From assembly GCF_017312725.1 (NCBI RefSeq), contig NZ_BOPO01000039.1:35155-99154 (forward strand): DNA of 64,000 bases. The letters are read 5' to 3'. Numbering within the stretch: the stretch's first letter is position 1; each line of letters begins with the position of its first letter. Below are positions 41,451-49,347 of the stretch, one piece after another. The notes below the pieces were generated by a model. That model saw only the letters and a list, made by a program, of their open reading frames with translations. It searched no databases and was not told where the DNA came from. The stretch is from Actinocatenispora comari (lineage in GTDB: Bacteria; Actinomycetota; Actinomycetes; Mycobacteriales; Micromonosporaceae). The translations under genes and the position numbers were made by a program.

Positions 41451-42029
41451 TCAGGCACCGTGCCCGTGGTGGTACCGGTGGGCGACGGCGTGGCCGCGGC
41501 CGCGCGAGATCAGCCACCGGTTGACCGGCGTCGCCACCACGAACGCGAGCGCCAGCGCGATCAGCAGCGACGACCAGAACAGCACCGAGGCGAGCCCGGC
41601 GTCCATCGCGCCCGGGATGGCGAGCACGGTGAGGTTGTCGATGATCTCCATGACCACGATCGACACCGTGTCGGCGGCGAGCGCGATCCGCAGCGCGGCA
41701 CCGACGCTCAGGCCGGCACGGATCATGCCGCGCATGGTCAGCGCGTACCCGAAGACGAACGCCAGGGCGACCGACAGCACCACCGTCACGCCGTTGGACA
41801 GCCCGAAGGCGGTCCCCAGCACCATGCCGAGCACCTCGCCGATGGCGCAGCCGGTCAGGCAGTGCAGCGTCGCCTGCGCGGCCGAGCGCCAACCGACCGA
41901 CCGCCACCCGCGCACCCCGTGCGCCGCCGCCGCGTGACCCGCGTGGTGGGCACCGGCGTCGTGCATGGGGTGGCCGGTGGCACCGGGACGAGCCGCCGTG
42001 CGCGACCCGCCGCCGTGTTCTTCACTCAT
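41451..42029 (-). CDS. DUF4396 domain membrane protein with His-rich ends
   Basis: The 192-residue protein has a His-rich N-terminus (HPMHDAGAHHAGHAAAAHG) and C-terminus (VAHRYHHGHGA). Between them are four membrane segments with the DUF4396 pattern (ATLHCLTGCAIGEVLGMVLG, FGYALTMRGMIRAGLS, TVSIVVMEIIDNLTV). The function of DUF4396 is unknown. The His-rich tails and the CsoR-like operator on its promoter suggest a link to copper or other soft metals. GAGGAGCTCGAC precedes the ATG. A conserved Cys in HCLTGC and nearby Glu could bind metal in the membrane. Confidence 0.88.
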   Translation of the reverse strand: MSEEHGGGSRTAARPGATGHPMHDAGAHHAGHAAAAHGVRGWRSVGWRSAAQATLHCLTGCAIGEVLGMVLGTAFGLSNGVTVVLSVALAFVFGYALTMRGMIRAGLSVGAALRIALAADTVSIVVMEIIDNLTVLAIPGAMDAGLASVLFWSSLLIALALAFVVATPVNRWLISRGRGHAVAHRYHHGHGA

Positions 42030-42075
42030 GTCGAGCTCCTCACCCGTTCGCCGCGGTGGTCCGCGGCACCCGATG

Positions 42076-42103
42076 ACCATACCCCCTGGGGGTATTTTGA
42101 CCA
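42076..42103 (-). promoter_or_regulatory. Promoter with perfect CsoR-like operator (DUF4396 gene)
   Basis: ATACCCCC-T-GGGGGTAT (42079-42095) is a perfect 8-1-8 palindrome. On the minus strand it fills the spacer between TGGTCA (42103-42098) and TATGGT (42081-42076), 16 bp apart, with the start codon about 40 bp after the expected start point. An operator between -35 and -10 is typical of CsoR-family repression. No csoR gene is in the window. Confidence 0.8.
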
Positions 42104-42201
42104 CAGGTTTCCGGGAGACCGTGGTCACGTCCGGACCATCAGAACCGAGGATCGAGCGAGCGAACGCTGGTGCCGGCCCGTACGCCGGCCGGCGTCATCC
42201 C

Positions 42202-42231
42202 TGGACAGCAACCGTACGATCGTGCGATTCT
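42202..42231 (+). promoter_or_regulatory. Leaderless TetR promoter with internal palindrome
   Basis: TGGACA (42202-42207), 18 bp, then GATTCT (42226-42231) ending 6 nt before the ATG at 42238. The near-palindrome CGTACGATCGTGCG (42213-42226) lies between the boxes and is a likely autoregulatory operator. Confidence 0.6.
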
Positions 42232-42237
42232 GTGTCG

Positions 42238-42834
42238 ATGGCGAAGGGTGCACAGACCCGGGAGGCGATCGTCGACACGGCGGTCGAGCTCGCCTTCCGG
42301 GTGGGGCTCGGCGGGCTGACCATCGGCGAGCTCGCCCGGGCCCAGCAGATGTCCAAGAGCGGGCTGTTCGCGCACTTCCGGTCCAAGGAAGCGCTGCAGC
42401 TCGCCGCCCTGGCGCGGGCCCGCGAGACGTTCGTCGACCTGGTCGTGCGGCCGGCGCTGACCGCGCCGCGCGGCCTGCCCCGCATCCGCGAGCTGTTCGA
42501 ACGGTGGCTCGACTGCGGCCGCGGCGGCGTGCCCGGCGGCTGCCTGTTCGTCAAGGCGGCCACCGAGTTCGACGGCCAGCCCGGCGCGCTGCGCGACCAG
42601 CTCGCGCAGGACCACCAGGACCTGTTCGACACGATCGGCCAGGTCTGCCGCAGCGGCGTCTCGGTGCACCAGGTGCGCCCCGACGTCGACGCCGACCAGT
42701 TCGCGCACGACCTGTACGGCGTGATGCTGGTGTTCTACCTGACCCACCGGCTGCTGGCCGACCCGGCGGCCGAGACGCACGCCCGGGCGTCGTTCGAGAC
42801 CCTGCTCGACGCCGTGCGGACCGAGGCCGCCTGA
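42238..42834 (+). CDS. TetR-family transcriptional regulator
   Basis: The 198-residue protein starts MAKGAQTREAIVDTAVELAFRVGLGGLTIGELARAQQMSKSGLFAHFRSKEALQ (in parts), a standard TetR DNA-binding domain. The C-terminal half (GGCLFVKAATEFDGQPGALRDQLAQ) is the type found in YxaF/LmrA-like members. The ATG at 42238 is reached by a GATTCT box 6 nt upstream, so the mRNA is leaderless, and a palindrome sits in the promoter spacer. The alpha/beta hydrolase gene follows after 35 bp and is the probable co-regulated partner. Confidence 0.93.
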   Translation: MAKGAQTREAIVDTAVELAFRVGLGGLTIGELARAQQMSKSGLFAHFRSKEALQLAALARARETFVDLVVRPALTAPRGLPRIRELFERWLDCGRGGVPGGCLFVKAATEFDGQPGALRDQLAQDHQDLFDTIGQVCRSGVSVHQVRPDVDADQFAHDLYGVMLVFYLTHRLLADPAAETHARASFETLLDAVRTEAA

Positions 42835-42869
42835 CTCCGGCACCACCCCACACCGACCGAGGAGCGCTG

Positions 42870-43769
42870 ATGAGCACCACGATGTCGCCAGAAAAAAGCA
42901 CGACCGTTCGTACTCAAAACGGGTGGCGGATGCGGGCGATCCGGCTGACGTTCGGCGCGGCCGAGCGGCTGGCCCCTGCACTCGGCGGCCGGCGGGCGGC
43001 GCTGCTGTGGTGCACCCCGCCGAGCGGTCGCGGCCGGCGCCGGGACGACCGGCCGGCGCTGCCGAGCCGGCACGACACCCTGTCCACCGGGCACGGCCGC
43101 CGGATCACCGTGCAGAGCTGGGGCCCGGAGCGTGCCGCACCGGTGTTCCTCGTGCACGGCTGGGGCGGCTGGCGCGGTCAACTCGGCCCGTACGTCGGGC
43201 CACTGGTCGCGGCCGGCCACCGGGTCGTCGCGTTCGACAGCCCGAGCCACGGCGACTCCGGTCCCAGTGTGCTCGGGCCCCACCGCAGTACCGCCGCCGA
43301 GATGGTCGACGCGCTCGCCGACGTGGTGGCCAGCTACGGACCGCCGGCCGGCATCCTGGCGCACTCGCTCGGCTGCGCGACGAGCCTGGTGGCGCTGTCC
43401 GACGGGATGCCGGCGGCGCCGCTGGCGTTCGTCGCGCCGGCGGCCGACCCGCTCGCCCGGCTCGGCGAGTTCACCGCGGCCCTCGGTGCCGGCGCCCGGG
43501 TCGAGGCGGCACTGCGCCGGCGACTGGAGGCACTCGCCGGCCGGCCGCTGGCGGACTTCGCGGTCACCGAGTCGGCCGTACCGCAGCGTCCGGCGCTGCT
43601 CGTGGTGCACGACCGGGACGACCGGGAGACACCGTACGAGCAGGGCCGGCGGCTGGCCGAACGGTGGCCGAACGGCGAGCTGATGACCACGACCGGTCTC
43701 GGCCACCAGCGGATCCTGCGGGACGCCGCGGTGATCGCCCGCGTCACCGACTTCCTCACGTCCCGCTGA
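42870..43769 (+). CDS. Alpha/beta-fold hydrolase
   Basis: The 299-residue protein has the oxyanion region FLVHGWGGWRGQL, FDSPSHGDS, the nucleophile elbow ILAHSLGCATSLV (Ser), the acid region VVHDRDDRETPY and a late His in GLGHQRIL. All parts of a catalytic triad are present. No signal peptide is seen. It probably hydrolyses an ester or amide, perhaps the ligand of the TetR protein encoded just upstream. GGAGCGCTG precedes the ATG. Confidence 0.88.
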   Translation: MSTTMSPEKSTTVRTQNGWRMRAIRLTFGAAERLAPALGGRRAALLWCTPPSGRGRRRDDRPALPSRHDTLSTGHGRRITVQSWGPERAAPVFLVHGWGGWRGQLGPYVGPLVAAGHRVVAFDSPSHGDSGPSVLGPHRSTAAEMVDALADVVASYGPPAGILAHSLGCATSLVALSDGMPAAPLAFVAPAADPLARLGEFTAALGAGARVEAALRRRLEALAGRPLADFAVTESAVPQRPALLVVHDRDDRETPYEQGRRLAERWPNGELMTTTGLGHQRILRDAAVIARVTDFLTSR

Positions 43770-43817
43770 CCCGACGATCGCCGGCACCACGGTCGACCGC
43801 GCGGCGACGAGCCTGTT

Positions 43818-43842
43818 GCCGCGGCAGCCCCGCTGCTGTGGC
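43818..43842 (+). terminator. Hairpin after the hydrolase
   Basis: GCCGCGGCAGC, a CCC loop, then GCTGCTGTGGC: an 11-position stem with two G-U type pairs, between convergent genes. Confidence 0.55.
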
Positions 43843-43874
43843 ACGCCCGTTGCCGCGGCGGGCCCCGGTCGTGA

Positions 43875-43922
43875 CGAACCGGTCAGGCGGCGAACCGGTC
43901 AGGCAGCGAACCGGTCAGGCCA
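43875..43922. repeat. Three 16-bp tandem units over a stop codon
   Basis: CGAACCGGTCAGGCRG occurs at 43875-43890, 43891-43906 and 43907-43922. The last unit holds the TGA stop (43915-43917, minus strand) of the SDR gene; the other two repeat this stop outside it. Confidence 0.9.
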
Positions 43923-44649
43923 TGCCGCCGTTGGCGTAGAGGACCTGGCCGTTGATCCACCGGCCCGGGCCGGCCAGGAACGCGACCAGCTCGGCGATGT
44001 CGTCCGGCGTACCGAGGCGGCCGAACGGGTTGGCGCCGGCGATCTGGTCGATCAGCTGCTGCGGCTTGCCCTCGAAGAACAGCGGTGTGGCGGTCGGCCC
44101 GGGCGCGACCGCGTTGACCGTCACGTCCCGGCCGGCCAGCTCGCGGGCGAGGATCAGGGTCAGCGCCTCGACCGCACCCTTCGACGCCGCGTACGCGGCG
44201 TAGCCGGGGGTGGCCAGCTTGGTGATCGAGGTGGAGAAGTCGACGATCGCACCGCCGGGGCGCAGCCGGCGGGCGGCGAGCTGGTCGACCACCATGGTGC
44301 CGCGCACGTTGGTGCGCTGGACCCGGTCGAACACCGCCAGGTCGAGCTGCTCAACCGGGGCGAGCGGCATGATGCCGGCGGTGTGCACCAGCACGTCCAC
44401 GCCGCCGAACCGCTGCTGCGCGCGGTCGAACAACGCGGTCATCGCCGCCTCGTCGGCGACGTCGCCGCCGTCGGCCACCGCGGTGCCGCCGGCCTCGGTG
44501 ATCGCCCGGACCGCCTGGTCGGCCGGGGCCCGGTTGCGGGCGTAGTCCACCACGACCGCCATCCCGTCGGCGGCCAGCCGGGCCGCGGTCGCCTGGCCGA
44601 TGCCGCCGGACCCGCCGGTCACGATCGCCACCCGTTGCGTTGTCTGCAT
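43915..44649 (-). CDS. Short-chain dehydrogenase/reductase
   Basis: The 244-residue protein is a classical SDR. The cofactor motif is VTGGSGGIGQATAARL, then NAG-equivalent VHTAGIMPLAP, the catalytic Ser in DFSTSITKLATPGYAAYAASKGA with Tyr and Lys of YxxxK, and VNAVAPGPTATPLF. It reduces or oxidises an alcohol/carbonyl with NAD(P). The substrate is unknown. GGAGGCGATC precedes the ATG. It is divergent from a TetR gene with shared promoters, so it is probably that regulator's target. Confidence 0.95.
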   Translation of the reverse strand: MQTTQRVAIVTGGSGGIGQATAARLAADGMAVVVDYARNRAPADQAVRAITEAGGTAVADGGDVADEAAMTALFDRAQQRFGGVDVLVHTAGIMPLAPVEQLDLAVFDRVQRTNVRGTMVVDQLAARRLRPGGAIVDFSTSITKLATPGYAAYAASKGAVEALTLILARELAGRDVTVNAVAPGPTATPLFFEGKPQQLIDQIAGANPFGRLGTPDDIAELVAFLAGPGRWINGQVLYANGGMA

Positions 44650-44666
44650 GATCGCCTCCGCTGTTG

Positions 44667-44714
44667 TGGACTGCTCGTCCATTAACTTGAATGTAGACGC
44701 GTCGTCCATATACT
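44667..44714. promoter_or_regulatory. Overlapping divergent promoters and palindromes (SDR / TetR)
   Basis: Plus strand: TTGAAT (44687-44692), 16 bp, TATACT (44709-44714) for the TetR gene. Minus strand: TTGCAG (44717-44712), 17 bp, TACATT (44694-44689) for the SDR gene. TGGAC-N5-GTCCA (44667-44681) and GACGCGTC (44696-44703) lie in the same stretch and are candidate TetR operators. Confidence 0.65.
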
Positions 44715-44737
44715 GCAAGCACGGTGAGGGAGGCGAC

Positions 44738-45334
44738 ATGGACGACCAGACGGCGCTGCGGCCGGGGCGGGGGCGGCGACCGGCCGCGGCGGTACGACGA
44801 GCGGTCCTCGTCGCGGCCGGCGAGCTGCTGTTCGAGCACGGGCTCGCCGCGGTGACCTTCGAGAAGGTCGCCGCGCGCGCCGGCACCAGCAAGATGACCC
44901 TGTACAAGTGGTGGCCCTCCCCCGGCGCGCTCGCCCTGGACGGCTACTTCACCGCGGTCGAGCAGACGCTCGCGTTCCCGGACACCGGCGACATCGAGCG
45001 CGACCTCACCAGCCAGCTGCACGCGTTCGTCCGGCTGCTCACCGAACGGCCGGCCGGCCGGGTCGTCGCCCAGCTGATCGGCGCCGCGCAGACCGACCCC
45101 GATCTCGCCGCGGCGATCGCCGACCGGTACACCAGGCCGCGGCGGGCGCTCGCGGTCGACCGGATGACGCGCGCCCAGCAGGCCGGGCAGCTGCGTGCCG
45201 GGCTCGACCCGGAGGTGGTGGTCGACCAGCTGTGGGGTGCCTGCTACCACCGGCTGCTGCTGCCGGACCTGCCGATCGACGTCGGCTTCGCCGATGCGCT
45301 GGTGCGCAACCTGATGGCCGGCATCCGGCCGTGA
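44738..45334 (+). CDS. TetR-family transcriptional regulator
   Basis: The 198-residue protein has the TetR domain RRAVLVAAGELLFEHGLAAVTFEKVAARAGTSKMTLYKWWPSPGALALD (in parts); the KWWPS motif is typical of the AcrR-like subgroup with a TetR_C_16-like C-terminus (ERPAGRVVAQLIGAAQTDP). GAGGGAGGCGAC precedes the ATG. It is divergent from the SDR gene with overlapping promoters, so autoregulation together with SDR control is expected. The inducer is unknown. Confidence 0.94.
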   Translation: MDDQTALRPGRGRRPAAAVRRAVLVAAGELLFEHGLAAVTFEKVAARAGTSKMTLYKWWPSPGALALDGYFTAVEQTLAFPDTGDIERDLTSQLHAFVRLLTERPAGRVVAQLIGAAQTDPDLAAAIADRYTRPRRALAVDRMTRAQQAGQLRAGLDPEVVVDQLWGACYHRLLLPDLPIDVGFADALVRNLMAGIRP

Positions 45335-45456
45335 CCCCCGTCCCACGCATCGAGGATCGGTAACGGCCGGCGCGCCACCGGCCGGCGTGTCGAATAATGT
45401 CCGGGGATCGCCACCGCTCCGCCGTGGAGCGGTGGTCACAGCGGAGGGGTTGGCCG

Positions 45457-46731
45457 ATGCGGAAGCCGAACGGATTGTCAAGGCGCGGCGTGCTCGCCGG
45501 CGCCGCGGGGCTGGTGGCCACCGGTGCGCTCGCCGCCTGCGGCTCCAACACCGGCCGCGGCTCGTCCGGCGGCGGCTCCGGCCCCACCGTCTCGCAGTGG
45601 TACCACCAGTACGGCGAGGCCGGCGTCGAGCAGGCGGTCAAGCGCTACGCCAAGGCGTACTCGAAGGCGAACGTGCAGGTGCAGTGGACCGCCGGCGACT
45701 ACGACACCAAGCTCGCCACGGCGCTGGTCGGCAGCGGCGGGCCGGACGTGTTCGAGCAGTCGGTGGCGAAGGTCGACCAGGTCCGGGCGCATCAGCTGGC
45801 GGACCTGACCGACGTGTTCGGTTCGGCGAAGGACGACTTCACCCCGGCGGTGCTGGACGCGCAGACCGTCGACGGCAGGATCTACGGCATCCCGCAGGCG
45901 ATCGACATGCAGATGCTGTTCTACCGCAAGAGCTGGCTGGCCAAGGCGGGAGTGTCGGCGCCGACCACGCTGGCGGAGCTGACCAGCGCGGCGAAGAAGC
46001 TGACGAACAAGAAGGTCAAGGGGCTGTTCCTGGGCAACGACGGCGGCGCCGGGGTGCTCGGCGCGGTACCGCTGTGGTCGGTCGGGCAGAGCTACCTGTC
46101 CGACGACCAGCGCAAGGTCGGGTTCACCGCGGCCGCCGCGGCGCCGGTGTTCGCCGCGCTGCGCACGATGTACTCCTCGGGCAGCCTGCTGCTCGGCGCA
46201 CCGGCCGACTGGTCCGACCCGTCGGCGTTCACCCAGGGGCTGACCGCGATGCAGTGGTCCGGGCTGTGGGCGGTGCCGGTCGTGCAGAAGGCGCTGGGTC
46301 AGGACTTCGGCGTGATCGCCTGGCCGAAGGGTGACGGCAGCGGCGCGCTGTCGGTGCCGATCGGCGCGTACGCCTCGACGGTCAACGCGAAGAGCAAGCA
46401 CGTCGATGCCGCGAAGGCGTTCGCGAAGTGGCTGTGGGTCGACAAGACCGACTACCAGCGCGACTTCGACCTGTCGTACGGGTTCCACATCCCGGCGCGC
46501 ACGTCGATCGCGGCGAAGGCGGACAAGCTGTCCTCCGGTGCCGGCAAGGACGCCGTCGACCTGGTCCAGCAGTACGGCAAGGTGCAGGCGACGCCGGGCT
46601 GGACCTCGCCGATGAACACCGCGTACACCGACGCGCTGAACAACATCATCCGCAAGGGATCGAACCCGGAGAGCGAGCTGAAGACCGCGATCGGCAAGAT
46701 CGACAAGCAGCTGAGCACGCTGTACAAGTGA
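45457..46731 (+). CDS. Sugar ABC transporter substrate-binding lipoprotein
   Basis: The 424-residue protein has a signal with SRRGVLAGAAGLVATGALAACGS: twin Arg plus a lipobox (LAAC). The mature part matches family 1 sugar-binding proteins (VSQWYHQYGEAGVEQAVKRY, QWTAGDYDTKLATALVGSGGPDVFE, DGRIYGIPQAIDMQMLFYRKSWLAKAG). It captures an oligosaccharide or similar solute for the two permeases behind it. GCGGAGGGG precedes the ATG at 45457. The stop overlaps the start of the first permease. No ATPase gene is in this operon. Confidence 0.94.
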   Translation: MRKPNGLSRRGVLAGAAGLVATGALAACGSNTGRGSSGGGSGPTVSQWYHQYGEAGVEQAVKRYAKAYSKANVQVQWTAGDYDTKLATALVGSGGPDVFEQSVAKVDQVRAHQLADLTDVFGSAKDDFTPAVLDAQTVDGRIYGIPQAIDMQMLFYRKSWLAKAGVSAPTTLAELTSAAKKLTNKKVKGLFLGNDGGAGVLGAVPLWSVGQSYLSDDQRKVGFTAAAAAPVFAALRTMYSSGSLLLGAPADWSDPSAFTQGLTAMQWSGLWAVPVVQKALGQDFGVIAWPKGDGSGALSVPIGAYASTVNAKSKHVDAAKAFAKWLWVDKTDYQRDFDLSYGFHIPARTSIAAKADKLSSGAGKDAVDLVQQYGKVQATPGWTSPMNTAYTDALNNIIRKGSNPESELKTAIGKIDKQLSTLYK

Positions 46732-47696
46732 CCTCCCGCGACGTGGCCGACCGCGACACGGTGCACGGCTCGGCGCGGGACCGGCGCCGGGCCAGGCGGC
46801 ACGGCAGGCAGCGCACCTGGCCGGCGTTCTGGGTGTTCGTCGGGCCGTTCCTGGCCGGGCTGATCCTCTTCACGTTCGTGCCGATCGTGTGGAGCGCGGT
46901 GCTCAGCTTCTTCGACGCGCACAACACGGTCACCCCGACGCGGTTCGTCGGGCTGGCCAACTACGTCGACATGCTGACCAACTCCGACTTCCTCGCGAGC
47001 CTCGGTACGTTCAGCGTGTTCGCGGTGTTCATCGTGCCCACCACGGTGGCGATCTCGCTCGGCCTGGCGCTGCTGGTGCACCGGCTGCGGTTCGCCCGGG
47101 CGTTCTTCCGGTCGGTGTTCTTCCTGCCGGCAGCCTGCTCGTACGTGGTGGCCGCGCTGATCTGGAAGCTGTCGATCTTCAACGGCGTCCGGTTCGGGCT
47201 GGCCAACACGGTGCTCGGGCTGTTCGGCATCGACCAGGTGCCGTGGCTGTCCTCGGCCAGCCCACCCTGGTACTGGGTGGCGCTGGTGACGCTGCGGCTG
47301 TGGCTGCAGGTCGGCTTCTACATGGTGCTGTTCCTCGCCGGGCTGCAACGCATCCCGGGCGAGCTGTACGAGGCGGCGTACGTGGACGGGGCGAAGCCCG
47401 GCTGGCAGGTGTTCCGGTACATCACGCTGCCGCAGCTGCGGGCCACCACGGTGGCGGTGGTGCTGCTCAACCTGATCGCGGCGTACCAGGCGTTCGACGA
47501 GTTCTACAACCTGATGAGCTCGGCCCGCGGGTACCCGCCGTTCGCCCGGCCGCCGCTGGTCTACCTGTACTTCACGGCACTCGGCCAGGGGCAGGACTTC
47601 GGCCACGGCAGCGCGGGTGCGGTGATCCTCGCGCTGCTGATCGGGATCGTGACGGTGTTGCAGGGCAAGCTGTTCGGCTTCGGCCGGCGGGACTGA
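46728..47696 (+). CDS. Sugar ABC transporter permease (MalF/UgpA type)
   Basis: The 322-residue protein has a charged N-terminus, then six or more membrane helices. The EAA loop is ELYEAAYVDGAKPGWQVFRYITLPQL, read in parts. It forms half of the translocation pore. The GTG start at 46728 overlaps the stop of the binding protein by 4 bp. The C-terminus (GFGRRD) and stop lie in a 17-bp duplicated sequence. Confidence 0.93.
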   Translation: MTSRDVADRDTVHGSARDRRRARRHGRQRTWPAFWVFVGPFLAGLILFTFVPIVWSAVLSFFDAHNTVTPTRFVGLANYVDMLTNSDFLASLGTFSVFAVFIVPTTVAISLGLALLVHRLRFARAFFRSVFFLPAACSYVVAALIWKLSIFNGVRFGLANTVLGLFGIDQVPWLSSASPPWYWVALVTLRLWLQVGFYMVLFLAGLQRIPGELYEAAYVDGAKPGWQVFRYITLPQLRATTVAVVLLNLIAAYQAFDEFYNLMSSARGYPPFARPPLVYLYFTALGQGQDFGHGSAGAVILALLIGIVTVLQGKLFGFGRRD

Positions 47697-47727
47697 CGAC
47701 CCGGCGCCCCGCCGGCGGGACTGACGA
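47683..47727. repeat. 17-bp duplication across the permease stop
   Basis: GCCGGCGGGACTGACGA occurs at 47683-47699 and again at 47711-47727. The first copy encodes the last residues and TGA of the permease; the second is untranslated. Confidence 0.88.
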
Positions 47728-47756
47728 GCCGGCGTCCGGCGCGGCGGGACGCCGGC
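47728..47756 (+). terminator. Intra-operon hairpin between the permease genes
   Basis: GCCGGCGTCC, a 9-nt loop, then GGACGCCGGC: a perfect 10-bp stem. It may set the mRNA ratio of upstream to downstream permease genes rather than end transcription fully. Confidence 0.6.
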
Positions 47757-47803
47757 GGTCAGCCAGCTCCGGCCGGGGCACTCCGGCAGGCAAGGAGGAG
47801 ACG

Positions 47804-48667
47804 ATGGACGGTCCACACGCGGTCGGGTACGCGCGCAGCGCCCGCGGCCGGGTCGGCGCGATCGCCCGGTACACCGCGTTGGTGGTCGCGGCACTGCTGT
47901 TCCTGCTGCCGTTCTATCTGCTGGTACGCAACGGACTCGGCTCCGACGCGGAGATCACCGCGCCGGACTGGACGTTCTTCCCCACCACGCTGCACTGGGG
48001 CAACATCGGCGAGCTGTTCGCCGACCCGTCGGTACCGATGGCGCACTCGCTGCTCAACTCGGGCCTGGTCAGCGTGGTGCAGACGATCGGCCAGGTGGCG
48101 CTGTCGTCGATGGCCGGGTACGGCCTGGCCCGGATCCCGTTCCGGTACAGCAACGGGGTGCTCGCGGCGATCGTCGCGACGCTGATGATCCCGGCCGCGG
48201 TCACCTTCGTCCCGACGTTCGTGGTGGTGTCGTCGCTGGGCTGGGTGTCGACGCTGCGCGGGCTGATCGTGCCCGGCCTGTTCAGCGGGTTCACCGCGTT
48301 CCTGTTCCGGCAGTACTTCCTGAGCTTCCCGAAGGAGCTGGAGGAGGCGGCGCGGGTGGACGGCCTCGGCCACTGGGGCGCGTACTGGCGGATCGTGGTG
48401 CCCAACTCGACCGGCTTCATCGCCGCGATCGGCGTCATCACGTTCCTCGGCTCGTGGAACGCGTTCCTGTGGCCGCTGGTGATCGGCCAGGACTCGTCGT
48501 CCTGGACCGTGCAGGTGGCGCTGTCGTCGTTCATGACCGCGCAGACCATCAACCTGCACGAGCTGTTCGTCGCCGCGGCGGTGTCGATCCTGCCGCTGCT
48601 GCTGGTGTTCGTGTTCCTGCAGCGGTACCTGGTGCAGGGGGTGGCCGAGTCCGGCATCAAGGGCTGA
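47804..48667 (+). CDS. Sugar ABC transporter permease (MalG/UgpE type)
   Basis: The 287-residue protein has six membrane helices. The EAA loop is KELEEAARVDGLGHWGAYWRIVVPNS. It pairs with the 46728-47696 permease. GGAGGAGACG precedes the ATG. The ATPase is missing from the operon, as is usual for actinomycete sugar importers that share an MsiK-type ATPase; a matching ATPase lies at 61182-62468. Confidence 0.94.
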   Translation: MDGPHAVGYARSARGRVGAIARYTALVVAALLFLLPFYLLVRNGLGSDAEITAPDWTFFPTTLHWGNIGELFADPSVPMAHSLLNSGLVSVVQTIGQVALSSMAGYGLARIPFRYSNGVLAAIVATLMIPAAVTFVPTFVVVSSLGWVSTLRGLIVPGLFSGFTAFLFRQYFLSFPKELEEAARVDGLGHWGAYWRIVVPNSTGFIAAIGVITFLGSWNAFLWPLVIGQDSSSWTVQVALSSFMTAQTINLHELFVAAAVSILPLLLVFVFLQRYLVQGVAESGIKG

Positions 48668-48694
48668 ACCGGGCTTTCTTCGCGTCTCGATCAG

Positions 48695-48730
48695 CCGATC
48701 GGCGGGGTGCACCCACCGATCGGCGGGTGC
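48695..48730. repeat. Repeat and palindrome after the permease operon
   Basis: CCGATCGGCGGGGTGC (48695-48710) and CCGATCGGCGGGTGC (48716-48730) are near-identical. GCACCC-A-CCGATCGG-C-GGGTGC (48709-48730) is also nearly self-complementary, so the element may work as a terminator. Confidence 0.65.
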
Positions 48731-48844
48731 GACGGATCCACTGCGGCACCGGCATTCCGGCCGGCTTCGGCGGATGTGGCCGGACGCCCGCGCTGCGAGC
48801 CTGATGGGGTCCGACATCGAGGTGACGACGGGAGACGGATCACC

Positions 48845-49264
48845 ATGGACACCCAGCGAGTCGCAACCGATCGCCCCACCACCCACTCCGCGCTCCGGAC
48901 CGCCCGCACGCTCGTCGGTGCGTACCTGGCGGTCAGCGCGCTCGCGGTCGCCGCGCTCGTGGCGCTGCGCGACCATCCCACCCTGGTCAACTCCGCCTCG
49001 TGGGTACGGGCCAGCATCGTGCTGGTCACCGCCGTGCTGATGTTCCTGTTCGCCCGCGGCGCCGCCCGCGGATCGCGCCGGGCCTGGCTGCGGCTGCGGA
49101 TCGTCTCCGCGGTCATGCTCGTCGCGATCGTGGTGATCGTGTCCTTGCCCGGTTTCCTGCCCGCCTGGCTGCGCATCGAGCAGGGCGTGTGCGGTGCGCT
49201 GCTGCTGGCCGTGGTCGTCCTGGTCAACCGGCGCGGGGTGCGTACCGCGTTCGCGGCGAGCTGA
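48845..49264 (+). CDS. Small membrane protein upstream of a two-component pair
   Basis: The 139-residue protein has four predicted membrane helices (LVGAYLAVSALAVAALVAL, ASIVLVTAVLMFLFA, IVSAVMLVAIVVIVSLPGFL, GVCGALLLAVVVLVNRRG) and charged ends. No family is recognised. It lies 83 bp before a NarL-type sensor kinase and probably shares its transcript. It may be an accessory of that sensor. This is inferred from position alone. Confidence 0.78.
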   Translation: MDTQRVATDRPTTHSALRTARTLVGAYLAVSALAVAALVALRDHPTLVNSASWVRASIVLVTAVLMFLFARGAARGSRRAWLRLRIVSAVMLVAIVVIVSLPGFLPAWLRIEQGVCGALLLAVVVLVNRRGVRTAFAAS

Positions 49265-49347
49265 CCGTGGCCGCGCCCCGCCCGACCACCACCCTCGATC
49301 TCACCCGCCCGGCTAGATTGACCCCGGGCGGCGTCGAGGGGGGCAGC

